Translations under genes and position numbers: made by a program
Source: SZUA-35 sp037969565
GTDB taxonomy: Bacteria > Actinomycetota > Acidimicrobiia > Acidimicrobiales > SZUA-35
Direction: 5' to 3'
Assembly: GCA_037969565.1 (NCBI GenBank)
Contig: JBBKXQ010000020.1
Coordinates: 28,488 to 92,487 of the forward strand
Length of the DNA: 64,000 bases
Shown here: in pieces, positions 1 to 8,857 of the stretch
How the letters are laid out: each line of letters begins with the position of its first letter
Position numbering within the stretch: the first letter of the stretch is position 1
Notes under the pieces: model-generated
What the model saw: the letters and a program-made list of their open reading frames with translations, nothing else
Database searches by the model: none
Told to the model about the DNA's origin: nothing

Positions 1-389
1 GAAATGAGACCGCCGAATGCCCACTCATCGTCGCCGAGGGTCGGAAGGGCCAAATGCGGAGCTGGCTCCGCTGCGACCAGTTCGGTATCGACCACCTGAA
101 AGACATTGCACCGGAGTGGACCCTGAAACAGGCCTGCTCGTCGGGCGAGATGCCCGGCGTCGGTGTCGGCCAACAAGTTGAGCTCGGTGGCCTTCACCCG
201 ATCGGCCCAGATCATGGCCGGACCGAGCATTCGTATCGGCTCATCACCGGCGGCGTAGAAGTAGCCCGCACCCGACGCCAAAAGGCCCCCGGCAATACCG
301 GGAGCCTGTTGTCCGATCAGTTCTTCTCCGGTGTGGACCCGAACCAGGCCCTGCAGTTTTGCCGCACGGAGACGGCCGACGTCAACCAC
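1..389 (-). CDS. Unknown protein, C-terminus cut off by left edge
   Basis: An open minus-strand frame runs from a GTG at 389 off the left edge, with an in-frame TGA seven to nine bases upstream of that GTG. The visible 129 or so residues read as a soluble alanine- and leucine-rich protein containing VHTGEELIGQQAPGIAGG and GPAMIWADRVKATELNLLAD. I do not recognise a family. No clear Shine-Dalgarno sequence precedes the GTG. It lies 46 bp downstream of the L31 gene in the same direction and may be the last gene of the rho-rpmE unit. The competing plus-strand frame over the same DNA looks less protein-like. The start is uncertain. Confidence 0.5.
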   Translation of the reverse strand, partial: MVDVGRLRAAKLQGLVRVHTGEELIGQQAPGIAGGLLASGAGYFYAAGDEPIRMLGPAMIWADRVKATELNLLADTDAGHLARRAGLFQGPLRCNVFQVVDTELVAAEPAPHLALPTLGDDEWAFGGLI

Positions 390-434
390 CAGAAATCAAT
401 CGGAGGTGGCAGTCAACGAGCCGGGCGCGAGCGA

Positions 435-713
435 TCAGGCCTCGTCGGTCTCGGCTGACGCTGCGCCCTTGCGTCGACCGAAGCGACGTTCGAAGCGCTC
501 GACACGACCTGCGGTGTCGATGATCTTCATTTGACCGGTGAAGAAGGGGTGGCTCTCCGCAGAGATTTCCACCTTGTAGAGGGGATAGGTGTTGCCATCC
601 TCCCACTCGACAGTTTCGTTGGTCTGGATGGTGGACTTCGTCAGAAACGAGAAGTCGGCGCTCTGGTCGAGAAAGACCACAGGGCGGTAAGTCGGGTGGA
701 TGTCAGCCTTCAT
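435..713 (-). CDS. rpmE2: 50S ribosomal protein L31, type B (zinc-free)
   Basis: This is a 92-residue large-subunit ribosomal protein. The N-terminus MKADIHPTYRPVVFLD and the block WEDGNTYPLYKVEISAESHP match type B L31. There is no cysteine in the protein, so the four-cysteine zinc site of type A L31 is absent. The C-terminus is basic (FERRFGRRK) followed by a short acidic tail. It lies 40 bp downstream of rho, the usual actinobacterial position for an L31 gene. In bacteria that carry both forms, type B is typically the zinc-starvation paralogue; here it occupies the housekeeping position, so it may be the main L31. No Zur-like site was identified. Confidence 0.93.
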   Translation of the reverse strand: MKADIHPTYRPVVFLDQSADFSFLTKSTIQTNETVEWEDGNTYPLYKVEISAESHPFFTGQMKIIDTAGRVERFERRFGRRKGAASAETDEA

Positions 714-753
714 AGTTTCTCCAGTGTGGCGGTGTTGTCACGGGCCTGAAACC

Positions 754-2871
754 TCAGAGCGTGGTTGCGTTCGAGATTTCTTTGAGGAGGTCGGCATTCG
801 ATTTGCTTCCCTCGAGACGTTCGACCAGGCGACGGGCAGCGTCAACGGCCGGTCCGTCGGCCTCGTCGACGGCCTCGGCCATCAGCCGGCGAAGGACGTC
901 CACGGCCTCGAGGTCGTCGGGATCAACCAGTAGATCGGCACTCCGCGTGTGGGACAACTCGAGGTCGAGGTTCGGGAACACGCCTTCATCGGCGAGCCAC
1001 GCGTCGAGATGCAACTCGGACGTGGCCGTGCCGCGGAACTCGTCGAACAGCGCCTCGTCGAACACTGCGCCGGTGCCAACGGTGATCGTGGCGAGGATCG
1101 TGAGCGATCCCGCTTCTTCCAGCTTTCGGGCCGATCCGAAGAAACGTTTGGTCGGGTGGAGAGCGCTGGCATCCACGCCCGTGATCGTGCGGCCGGTTGC
1201 GGGTGTGCCGAGACCATACGCACGGGCAATGGCGGTGAGTCCGTCGGCGATGATCACCACATCTTCGCCTGCCTCGACCATCCGTTTCGCCCGCTCGATG
1301 GTGAAATCGGCGAGAGCCACCTGCTCCTCGGGCGGAGCATCGAAGGTTGCCGCCCCGACCTCACCGTGGGTGAGTGCCTGTTCGATGGTGACGACCTCTT
1401 CGGGCCGCCCGTCGAACTGAAGGACCATCAGGTGGACTTCCGGGTTGTTGGTTTCGATCGCCACGGCAATCTGCTTGATCAGTTCGGCCGAACCAGCTTC
1501 GGGCGGGGCAACGATGAGACAACGCTGACCTTTACCGATCGGGGCGATCAGATCGACCAGTCGGGCCGCCGACGCCGTCGGAACGTCGAGCATTTCGAGG
1601 CTGAGCCGTTCGAATGGGTAGACAGGGGTGAGATCTTCGAACCGAACCCGGGCCTTGCTGTCCTCTGGATCGGCGCCGTTGACACTCGTGATGGTCTGGA
1701 GAGCCGGATTCTTCTCGTTGCGGTTCGCGGGCCGGGCCGTGCCTTCGACCAGGTCGCCTTTGCGGAGACCATGTTGGCGCGCCATCTTCACCGGCACATA
1801 CACGTCCTCGGCGGACTGCAGATAGCCGTTGACACGGAGAAAGCCATACCCGTCCTCGCGGAGATCGAGATACCCCGACGACCGGATCGGTTCGAGGGTC
1901 GGGAGCTGTTCCTCGTCCCGATCCCGGCCTCGGCCTCGACGACGACGACGACGGTTTGCCGACTCGGAATCTTCGCCCTGGTTGTTCTCGGCGTCGACGA
2001 CAGAGGACTCATTCGAGCCGCCATCGGAACCGGAATCGGTGGACCCACTCTTGGCCGAACTGTCCGATTGAGAGCCACTGCTCTGCGAACCACTGCTCTG
2101 CGAACCACCGGTCTGGCCGTTTCGGCCCTGATTGCTGCCCCGCTGACTGCTGCCGCCCTGACTGCTGCCGCCCTGACTGCTGCCACCCTGGTTACCGCCG
2201 CCCTGATTGCTGCGGCCTTGACCCGAACGTGGGCTGCCGGTCTCCGTGCCCCCACCGTTCTCGATCTCAGTCTCCCATTCGGCCGGCGGCTCGCCGCCTT
2301 TGCCCCGGCGACGACGCGACGAATTGCCGCCTCCCGGACTCGATTCGCCGCGCTGACCGCCGGCGGGGCTGTTCCGGCCCGACCCCGATCGGTCTCCACT
2401 CGTTCGATCAGCACTCGTTCGATCAGCACTCGTTCGGTCAGCACTCGTTCGGTCAGCACTCGTTCGGTCAGCACTGCTTTGATCAGTCGAGGTGCGATCC
2501 GCTGCGTGATCAGTAGAACCTCGGCCGCCGGCATCCTGAGACGATCCGGGTTGGGCCGTAGACGTCGCGGCCCGTTCGGTCCCGAGACGCTCGCCGGCAG
2601 ATTCGGAGCCCTGATCGGCCTCGGGCCGCTCTCCGGAATCAGACTTGCCGGAATCAGACTTGCCGGAATCAGATCGTTCCGACGCGGCGCTACTTCCTGC
2701 AGTCACACCGCTTCCGGCGGTGACACCCGAGAGTTCCAGAATGCTGTCGATCAGCGCCGCCTTTGTCGCACGGCTTGCGATCTTCCCACCGAGCGCGGTG
2801 ATGATGGTCTGGAGTTCGGATTTGTCTTTTTTCTGCAGGTCGACGCGTTCGACGGTCAGGTTGTCGCTCAC
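754..2871 (-). CDS. rho: Transcription termination factor Rho homologue with degenerate ATPase motifs
   Basis: Rho is a hexameric RNA-dependent ATPase that ends transcription. This 705-aa version has a Rho_N-like segment (residues ~1-50), a ~230-residue insertion rich in Ser, Gly, Asp and Arg with pentapeptide repeats (TSADR, GGSSQ), a cold-shock RNA-binding domain (DGYGFLR, SAEDVYV) and a RecA-like domain. The P-loop is abnormal: it reads APPEAGSAE, with Glu458 and Ser461 where E. coli Rho has Lys181 and Lys184. The catalytic Glu (E. coli E211, in DERPEEV) is Gly488 (DGRPEEV). The Walker B Asp543 and the arginine-finger-like Arg643 remain. The GTG at 2871 is preferred because GAGGAG lies 5 nt upstream; a GTG at 2877 is the alternative. 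The thrC-rho-rpmE context is canonical. Confidence 0.93.
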   Translation of the reverse strand: MSDNLTVERVDLQKKDKSELQTIITALGGKIASRATKAALIDSILELSGVTAGSGVTAGSSAASERSDSGKSDSGKSDSGERPEADQGSESAGERLGTERAATSTAQPGSSQDAGGRGSTDHAADRTSTDQSSADRTSADRTSADRTSADRTSADRTSGDRSGSGRNSPAGGQRGESSPGGGNSSRRRRGKGGEPPAEWETEIENGGGTETGSPRSGQGRSNQGGGNQGGSSQGGSSQGGSSQRGSNQGRNGQTGGSQSSGSQSSGSQSDSSAKSGSTDSGSDGGSNESSVVDAENNQGEDSESANRRRRRRGRGRDRDEEQLPTLEPIRSSGYLDLREDGYGFLRVNGYLQSAEDVYVPVKMARQHGLRKGDLVEGTARPANRNEKNPALQTITSVNGADPEDSKARVRFEDLTPVYPFERLSLEMLDVPTASAARLVDLIAPIGKGQRCLIVAPPEAGSAELIKQIAVAIETNNPEVHLMVLQFDGRPEEVVTIEQALTHGEVGAATFDAPPEEQVALADFTIERAKRMVEAGEDVVIIADGLTAIARAYGLGTPATGRTITGVDASALHPTKRFFGSARKLEEAGSLTILATITVGTGAVFDEALFDEFRGTATSELHLDAWLADEGVFPNLDLELSHTRSADLLVDPDDLEAVDVLRRLMAEAVDEADGPAVDAARRLVERLEGSKSNADLLKEISNATTL
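2386..2485 (-). repeat. 15-bp tandem repeats encoding TSADR in rho
   Basis: About six copies of a 15-bp unit (plus strand CACTCGTTCGGTCAG, with GATCAG variants) encode consecutive TSADR pentapeptides in the disordered insertion of Rho. Copies are near-identical at the DNA level, including synonymous positions, which suggests recent slippage or unequal exchange rather than old divergence. Confidence 0.9.
2635..2682 (-). repeat. 15-bp tandem repeats encoding SDSGK in rho
   Basis: Three near-identical 15-bp units (plus strand GCCGGAATCAGACTT) encode SDSGK-SDSGK-SDSGE near the start of the Rho insertion. Related 15-bp units encoding GSQSS and GGSSQ occur at about 2075-2180. Confidence 0.85.
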
Positions 2872-3144
2872 GGACACACTCCTCAGAGGTGACCTCCGCT
2901 CGCGGTGCGAGGGGGCCGGTATTTGCCAGGACGGCTATGGGTTCGGGTCGCACATCAGGCTGGATCAACGCTCAGAGCGCTTCTCAGGCCCAGACGGCGG
3001 AGCTCTGCGATCGTGTGCCTCAGTGAAGAGAAGGCTCCGAACAGCGCGGCTTGGGGGCGAGGGTAGCGACTAGGTGACGCGACTCCCACGTCTCGGATCG
3101 GCCGACATCGCCCCGAGATGAGCCGAATTGCGCTCGCAATGATC

Positions 3145-4533
3145 TCAGAGCCGAGCTTTCAGTTGACGAACGAGGTCGATGACGGAAAGCAGATTGTTCG
3201 GTGATTCGACGAAGTGTTCGGGTCGATCGAACAACTCCGACAGGAACGATGGGAGCGGGGGGCGCACCCCGGTTGCCTCCTCGACAGCATCGGGGAACTT
3301 CGCCGGATCGGCGGTGGCCAGGGTGATCATCGGCACGCCGGCCACGCCCTGACCTCTCGCCACCCTCGTGCCGACGGCCGTGTGGGGATCGATCAACAGC
3401 CCCAGACGATCGTGGACGAACGCCATTTCGGAGAGGGTCTCCGCGTCATCCACTCTGCCGGCGTCGAAGTCGGAGCGGAGCCGAACCGTCCACTCCTCGG
3501 GAATTGCGGCCCGACCGGTTGCACGAAAGGTCGTGAGGATCTCGGTGACGGCGACCCCGTCGCGTCCGCTCGCTTCCCACAAGATCCTCTCGAAGTTCGA
3601 GGAAACCTGGATGTCCATGCTCGGGCTCAACGATGGCATCACCACGTTGGCCAGTAACTCGCCGGTCTCGAAGTATCGGGTGAGAACGTCGTTTTGATTG
3701 CTGGCCACGATCAACCGATCGATCGGGAGGCCCATTTGTTTGGCATACCAACCAGCGAGCACATTGCCGAAGTTGCCTGTCGGCACGCAGAAGCTCACCG
3801 GCCTCTCGCCTCCGGTGAGCCGAAGTGATGCGCTCACGTAATACACGATCTGGGCCATGACCCGGCCCCAGTTGATCGAGTTCACCGCAGCCAGGCGCAG
3901 TTCGGATCTGATCTCGGGGTTGTTGAATGCCTCTTTGACCAGGTCTTGGCAGTCATCGAATGTGCCGGTAACGGCGATGTTGAGGATGTTTGCAGCATCA
4001 ACCGTGGTCATCTGGCGACGTTGCACATCACTCACCCGGCCCAGCGGATGGAGCACCGCAGCGGCAACATTCGACCGATGGGCGAGCGCTTCGATCGCGG
4101 CCGAACCCGTGTCGCCCGATGTAGCGGCGAAGACGATGGCGTGCTCGCCTCGGCCGCTCAACTCGTGATCGAGCATTCGTCCGACCAGCTGCAATGCCAC
4201 GTCTTTGAATGCGAGCGTCGGACCTTGCGACAGATCGAGGAGAAACTGTTCGTCGCCGAGATCGATCAGCGGGCACACGTCGGCATGCCGGAACGGCGCA
4301 TACGCGTCGTCGACCATGACAACGAACACGTCATGGTCGATCGAGCCCTCGACAAACGGCCACATCACGCGTTTTGCCACCTCGGCGTAGGGCATGTCGG
4401 GGCTGAGTTCGGGCAGGGCCGGGACGGATTCCGGGCAGTACAGACCGCCGTCGGTGGCCAGACCGGCCAGAAGAGCATCGGCGAAGCTCAGCGTCGGGGC
4501 CTGGCCTCGGGTTGACGCGTAGGAGATCACCAT
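3145..4533 (-). CDS. thrC: Threonine synthase
   Basis: This PLP enzyme converts O-phospho-L-homoserine to L-threonine in the cytoplasm. The 462-aa protein has the PLP lysine in GPTLAFKDVALQL (Lys110), the phosphate-binding SGDTGSAA motif and the serine/asparagine region PTGNFGNVLAG. The N-terminus ATDGGLYCPE is typical of the longer E. coli-like class of threonine synthase. The ATG at 4533 lies 3 nt after the hom stop codon, so the two genes are probably translated from one mRNA. The next gene in the same direction, rho, begins 274 bp further on. Confidence 0.96.
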   Translation of the reverse strand: MVISYASTRGQAPTLSFADALLAGLATDGGLYCPESVPALPELSPDMPYAEVAKRVMWPFVEGSIDHDVFVVMVDDAYAPFRHADVCPLIDLGDEQFLLDLSQGPTLAFKDVALQLVGRMLDHELSGRGEHAIVFAATSGDTGSAAIEALAHRSNVAAAVLHPLGRVSDVQRRQMTTVDAANILNIAVTGTFDDCQDLVKEAFNNPEIRSELRLAAVNSINWGRVMAQIVYYVSASLRLTGGERPVSFCVPTGNFGNVLAGWYAKQMGLPIDRLIVASNQNDVLTRYFETGELLANVVMPSLSPSMDIQVSSNFERILWEASGRDGVAVTEILTTFRATGRAAIPEEWTVRLRSDFDAGRVDDAETLSEMAFVHDRLGLLIDPHTAVGTRVARGQGVAGVPMITLATADPAKFPDAVEEATGVRPPLPSFLSELFDRPEHFVESPNNLLSVIDLVRQLKARL

Positions 4534-4536
4534 CGC

Positions 4537-5835
4537 TCAGTTGATCACGCGCATGACGCTGTGAATGCCGCTGACCACGTCCAGAGCACGAAGGTCGACA
4601 AGCGTGGCCTGCAATGCTCGCTCTTTGGCCTGATGGGTGATGAAGACCAGCCGAGCCTCGGCTTCGAGTCCTTCTTGCTCCATCGAACGGATCGAAACAC
4701 CGTGCTCGCCGAAGATCCCCGACACCCGAGACAGAACCCCCGGCGAATCACGGACTTCGAGATTCACGTAGTACGCACTCTCGAGATCATCGATTGCTCG
4801 GATCTTGGCCGTGGCCTGAGCATGGCTGCCGGGCACGGTTCGGTGGCTCCCGCGGCGCAGATTGATCGCGGCGTCGACGAGATCACCCAGCACAGCAGAC
4901 GCCGTTGGGAGGCCACCGGCGCCCCGGCCGTAGAACATCAGTTCGCCGGCGGCCCGGCAGTCGACGAAGACGGCGTTGAAGCTGCCTCGAACCGAGGCAA
5001 GGGGGTGAGCATTCGGAACCATCGAGGGGTGAACGCGAACTCCGACCTCACGACCGTTTTCGTCGTCGAAGACCTCGGCGATGGCCAGCAGCTTGATCTG
5101 GTAGCCCAGCCGGTTGGCGAAAGCGATGTCGGCCTGGGAGACGTTGGAGATGCCCTCGTGATAGACGTCGCCCGCGACCACCCGAGAACCGAATGCGATC
5201 GACGCCATGATGGCCGCCTTGGCCCCGGCATCGAATCCCTCGACGTCGGCGGTCGGATCCCGTTCGGCGTATCCGAGTTCCTGCGCCTCCTTCAGAGCTA
5301 CGGCGTAGTCGGCGCCGTCCTCACTCATCTTGGTGAGGATGAAGTTGGTGGTGCCGTTGACGATGCCCATGACCCGAAGGATGTCTTCTCCGAGGAGCGA
5401 CTCTCGCAAGGGGCGAACGATCGGGATGGCGGCAGCAACCGCCGCCTCGAAGAGAATGTCGACTCCGGCCGCGTCGGCTGCGGCGTAGAGCTCGGAACCG
5501 CAATTGGCCAGCAGTTCCTTGTTGGCCGTGATCACCGGCTTGCCGTTGGCCAACGCGGTCAAGATCAGCTCGCGGGCAGGCTCGATTCCACCGATCACCT
5601 CGACGATCACGTCGATGTCGGGGTCGGCAACGAGGGCACGGGCATCGGTGGTGAGCAACTCGCGATCGACCGACCGGTTGCGATCCCTGCTGGTGCTGCG
5701 AACGGCGATGTCGGTGATGACGATGTCGAGTCCGGTGGCAATTCGGATCGCTTCATTCCGCATGTCGAGCAGTTCGACCAGGGAACCCCCAACGATGCCG
5801 CAACCCAGAACGCCGACCTTCACCTGTTCATTCAC
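4537..5835 (-). CDS. hom: Homoserine dehydrogenase
   Basis: This NAD(P)-dependent enzyme reduces aspartate semialdehyde to homoserine, the branch point to threonine and methionine. The 432-aa protein starts with a Rossmann motif (GVLGCGIVGGSLVEL), has the catalytic region VNGTTNFILTKM and ends with an ACT-like regulatory domain (VRDSPGVLSRVSGIFGEHG), so feedback control by threonine is likely. I chose the GTG at 5835 because the Rossmann strand begins six residues later. The open frame continues upstream to 6192, but that extension overlaps lysA and is low-complexity shadow sequence. It lies between lysA and thrC in one transcription unit. Confidence 0.95.
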   Translation of the reverse strand: MNEQVKVGVLGCGIVGGSLVELLDMRNEAIRIATGLDIVITDIAVRSTSRDRNRSVDRELLTTDARALVADPDIDVIVEVIGGIEPARELILTALANGKPVITANKELLANCGSELYAAADAAGVDILFEAAVAAAIPIVRPLRESLLGEDILRVMGIVNGTTNFILTKMSEDGADYAVALKEAQELGYAERDPTADVEGFDAGAKAAIMASIAFGSRVVAGDVYHEGISNVSQADIAFANRLGYQIKLLAIAEVFDDENGREVGVRVHPSMVPNAHPLASVRGSFNAVFVDCRAAGELMFYGRGAGGLPTASAVLGDLVDAAINLRRGSHRTVPGSHAQATAKIRAIDDLESAYYVNLEVRDSPGVLSRVSGIFGEHGVSIRSMEQEGLEAEARLVFITHQAKERALQATLVDLRALDVVSGIHSVMRVIN

Positions 5836-5890
5836 AGCCGAGAGCGTATTGCGCCGGATGGCGAGTCGACGGCGATTTGGTCGAGGTCGT

Positions 5891-7168
5891 TCAGCCAACG
5901 TCGGAGTTGAGGAGATCGGCGTACGTTTCGCGTCGTACCACGAGTCGGGCATTGCCCTTCGAGCAGAACACGACCGGCGGCCGCAGAACCTTGTTGTAGT
6001 TCGACCCCATCGAGTGGCCGTAGGCGCCCGTGACCGGCGTGGCGAGGATGTCACCGACTCGAAGGGAGCTCGGCAGATGGCCCTCGCGAACGAGCAGGTC
6101 GCCGGACTCGCAATGTTTCCCGACGACGCGGGCCGCCAGTGTTCGTTCGGCGGTGACGTCTCGTGGGAGGAACGTCTCGTAGCCAGAGCCATAGAGCACC
6201 GGACGAGGGTTGTCGCTCATACCACCGTCGACTGCGACGTAGGTTCGGATGCCATCGAGGTGCTTGATGGTTCCGACGGTGTACAGCGTGAGCGCCGCCG
6301 CCGCCGCGATCGACCGCCCCGGTTCGATCCCGATCGAGGCGGTCACGCCGGCTGCGGCTGCGCCATCCAACAGAATCTTCCCCCACTGGCTGATCGTGGG
6401 CGCTTCCTCACCCTCGACATAAGCAACACCGAGTCCACCACCAACGACGAGTTCGTCGAGGCCGAGCGGATTCGAGAACTCGGCGAGCACCTCGACGGCG
6501 TTGGCAAAGGATTCGGCCCGGAACACCTGAGAGCCGATGTGGGCATGGATCCCGACGAGTTTCATCCCGCTCGATCCGGTGGCCCGTTCCACAGCTCGAG
6601 CGGCAAGTCCCGTGGAGACGGTGAAACCGAACTTGGAGTCGTCCTGTCCGGTGGAGATGAACTCGTGGGTGTGAGCTTCGACCCCGGGAGTGATTCGGAG
6701 CAACACCGACGGCACACTCTTTCCGCCACTCACCAGACGTTCGATTCGGTCGATCTCCTCGAAGCTGTCGACAACAACACGGCCGACCCCGGCGTCGAGC
6801 GCCATCGACAACTCTTGCTCGGACTTGTTGTTGCCATGCATCACCAACCGATCGGCCGGAACGCCGGCGCTGAGGGCAATGTGAAGCTCGCCCCCAGTGG
6901 CGACGTCGAGGCTCATGCCTTCCTCGAAGGCGAGACGAGCCATGGCCTGGCAGAGAAAGGCCTTCGTCGCATAGGTGGCGTGTCGACCGAACAGTTCGAC
7001 GGCTTCCCGACACCGACTTCGCAGATGGTCTTCGTCGTAGATGAACGCAGGTGTTCCGAATTCGGCCGCGAGTTCGAGCGTGTCGCACCCACCGATGAGC
7101 AGTTGGCCCGATGAGCCGACCGACGCGTTGTCAGAAAGGAGATGCCTCGGAACGGGATTGGAACTCAT
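5891..7168 (-). CDS. lysA: Diaminopimelate decarboxylase
   Basis: This enzyme removes CO2 from meso-diaminopimelate to give L-lysine, the last step of the DAP pathway. The 425-aa protein is a fold-type III PLP enzyme: the PLP lysine is in TYATKAF (Lys69), the substrate and phosphate loops appear as HGNNKSEQEL and GIEPGRS, and the active-site cysteine of the partner subunit is in GKHCESGD. The C-terminal motif GAYGHSMGSNYN is typical. The ATG at 7168 lies 3 nt beyond the argS stop. The argS-lysA-hom-thrC order is common in actinobacteria. Confidence 0.96.
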   Translation of the reverse strand: MSSNPVPRHLLSDNASVGSSGQLLIGGCDTLELAAEFGTPAFIYDEDHLRSRCREAVELFGRHATYATKAFLCQAMARLAFEEGMSLDVATGGELHIALSAGVPADRLVMHGNNKSEQELSMALDAGVGRVVVDSFEEIDRIERLVSGGKSVPSVLLRITPGVEAHTHEFISTGQDDSKFGFTVSTGLAARAVERATGSSGMKLVGIHAHIGSQVFRAESFANAVEVLAEFSNPLGLDELVVGGGLGVAYVEGEEAPTISQWGKILLDGAAAAGVTASIGIEPGRSIAAAAALTLYTVGTIKHLDGIRTYVAVDGGMSDNPRPVLYGSGYETFLPRDVTAERTLAARVVGKHCESGDLLVREGHLPSSLRVGDILATPVTGAYGHSMGSNYNKVLRPPVVFCSKGNARLVVRRETYADLLNSDVG

Positions 7169-7171
7169 GAT

Positions 7172-8776
7172 CTACATCTGCTCCGGAGCATCGACACCGA
7201 GCAGGTCGAGACCGATGGCGATGCCGATACGACTCGCTTCGGTGAGCCACAGTCGCGCCTGCTGAAGCTCAGCGGGAACGTCGTCCCGCAAGACGGGGCA
7301 GTCGTGATAGAAGCCCTGAAACGCCGAAGCGAGCTCGCGAACCCATGTGGTGATCTTCTGTGGGGCCCGTTCCACACAGGCCGCTTCGATCACCTCGGGA
7401 AGGGCGAAGAGGTCGCGCAGAAGCTGCAACTCCCGTTCGTGTACGAGCAGTGAGAGGTCGGCTTCGCCCAGCGGGGCGCGCACGATTCCCCGTTTCGCTG
7501 CTTCCCGGCCGATCGAATGGATTCGAGCGTGAGCGTACTGGACATAGAAGACCGGATTGTCGGAGGACTGCTTCTTGAGGAGGTCGATGTCGATCGTCTG
7601 TGACGTGTCGATGGATTGCATCAGGTAGGCAAACCGGGTGACATCGGGGCCGAGGTCGTCAACGAGCTCTTCGAGCAGAACCATGTCGCCCGAACGCTTG
7701 GAGAGCTTGACCTCTTCGCCGTTCCGGAGCAGCTTCACGTTCTGTCCGATGATGGCTTCGTATGACTCGGCGGGGTGGCCCAAGGCCTGGAGAGCGGCCC
7801 GCATCCGGGGCACATACCCGTGGTGGTCGGCGCCGAGAATGTCGATGATCAGATCGCCGCGGTCGTACTTGCTCTCGTGGTATCCGATGTCGGGCAGCAT
7901 GTAGGTCATGGCGCCGTCGGACTTGATGAGCACCCGATCCTTGTCGTCACCGAAGTCGGAGGTCCGGAGCCAGGTTGCCCCCTCCTCCTCGTAGACCGCT
8001 CCGGTTTCTCGGAGCCGCTCGAGGGCGCTCATCATGTACCCCGCGTCGATCGATTCACGCTCGCTCGACCACGTGTCGAACTCGACATGCATGGCGGCGA
8101 GTGCAGCCTTCTGATCGTCGAGGGCATGACGGATCGCCCACTCGGTCGGGTCGACGTCATCGGGCATCTCGCGGGCCCAGTCCCGGATGTATTCACCTTT
8201 GTAACCGTCGTCGGAGACCTCGACGCCGTTCTTCCGAGCGAGAAGCGAGTTCACGAAATTACTGATCTGAACACCACGATCGTTGACGTAAGTTTCCGCA
8301 TGGGGCCGAAAGCCGCATCGGGCGAAGATCCGGCAGAGCGAATCGCCATAGGTGGCCCACCGCCCGTGCCCGGCATGGAGCGGCCCGGTCGGATTCGCCG
8401 AAACGAACTCGAGGTTGACCCGTAGCCCGCCGCCGAGGTCGGGGCTGGCGTAAGCCTTCTCGCCTTGGGCGACGACCTCGTTCAGGACGTCGTGAAGCCA
8501 GGTGTTCGCCAGCCGAAAATTCACGAAGCCCGGACCAGCCACCTCGAGCGCCACGACGTGTTCGGGCCGATTGGCCTCGAGATGACCAGCCAGCGCCTGT
8601 CCCACCTCACGAGGGTTCTTGCCGAGTTGTTTCGCACAAACGAGCGCCGCGTTCGTGCTCCAGTCACCGTGTTCCTGACGAGCCGGACGTTCGATCACGA
8701 CGGCGTCGGGAACCTCGGCGACGCCGAGATCCTTCAGGGCTTGATGCACGGCAGCGAGCAAGTCGTCACGAATCAC
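7172..8776 (-). CDS. argS: Arginyl-tRNA synthetase
   Basis: This class I aminoacyl-tRNA synthetase charges tRNA-Arg. The 534-aa protein has the HIGH-type motif HAGHGR (in PTGPLHAGHGRWATYGD), the KMSK-type motif KLSKRSGD, the N-terminal Add-1 domain and a C-terminal DALR anticodon-binding domain ending in GIDLLGVDAPEQM-like sequence. The start is a GTG at 8776. It is the first gene of the argS-lysA-hom-thrC unit and is divergent from the small gene at 8858, with an 81-bp intergenic region. Confidence 0.96.
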   Translation of the reverse strand: MIRDDLLAAVHQALKDLGVAEVPDAVVIERPARQEHGDWSTNAALVCAKQLGKNPREVGQALAGHLEANRPEHVVALEVAGPGFVNFRLANTWLHDVLNEVVAQGEKAYASPDLGGGLRVNLEFVSANPTGPLHAGHGRWATYGDSLCRIFARCGFRPHAETYVNDRGVQISNFVNSLLARKNGVEVSDDGYKGEYIRDWAREMPDDVDPTEWAIRHALDDQKAALAAMHVEFDTWSSERESIDAGYMMSALERLRETGAVYEEEGATWLRTSDFGDDKDRVLIKSDGAMTYMLPDIGYHESKYDRGDLIIDILGADHHGYVPRMRAALQALGHPAESYEAIIGQNVKLLRNGEEVKLSKRSGDMVLLEELVDDLGPDVTRFAYLMQSIDTSQTIDIDLLKKQSSDNPVFYVQYAHARIHSIGREAAKRGIVRAPLGEADLSLLVHERELQLLRDLFALPEVIEAACVERAPQKITTWVRELASAFQGFYHDCPVLRDDVPAELQQARLWLTEASRIGIAIGLDLLGVDAPEQM

Positions 8777-8857
8777 CGCGAGAGCGTATCGGCCGACCTC
8801 GGACCGCCCCGGCGATTCTCACGTGCAAACGGCACTGATCCGAGACAACCTGGGTCG

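Noticed and set aside
1788..2534. Long minus- and plus-strand frames opposite or within the rho repeats
   Set aside because: They mirror the 15-bp repeats in other frames and give arginine- or serine-rich products without domains.
2872..3144. Possible regulatory leader between thrC and rho
   Set aside because: I looked for hairpins with U-tracts, promoter boxes and a small ORF; only weak inverted repeats (CTCGG/CCGAG) were seen.
5836..6192. N-terminal extension of homoserine dehydrogenase to give 551 residues
   Set aside because: The extension overlaps lysA, is low-complexity and lies before the Rossmann strand; the GTG at 5835 gives a normal enzyme.
4534..8776. Lysine or threonine riboswitch in the lysA-hom-thrC unit
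   Set aside because: Gaps are 3-55 bp, too short for any known aptamer.
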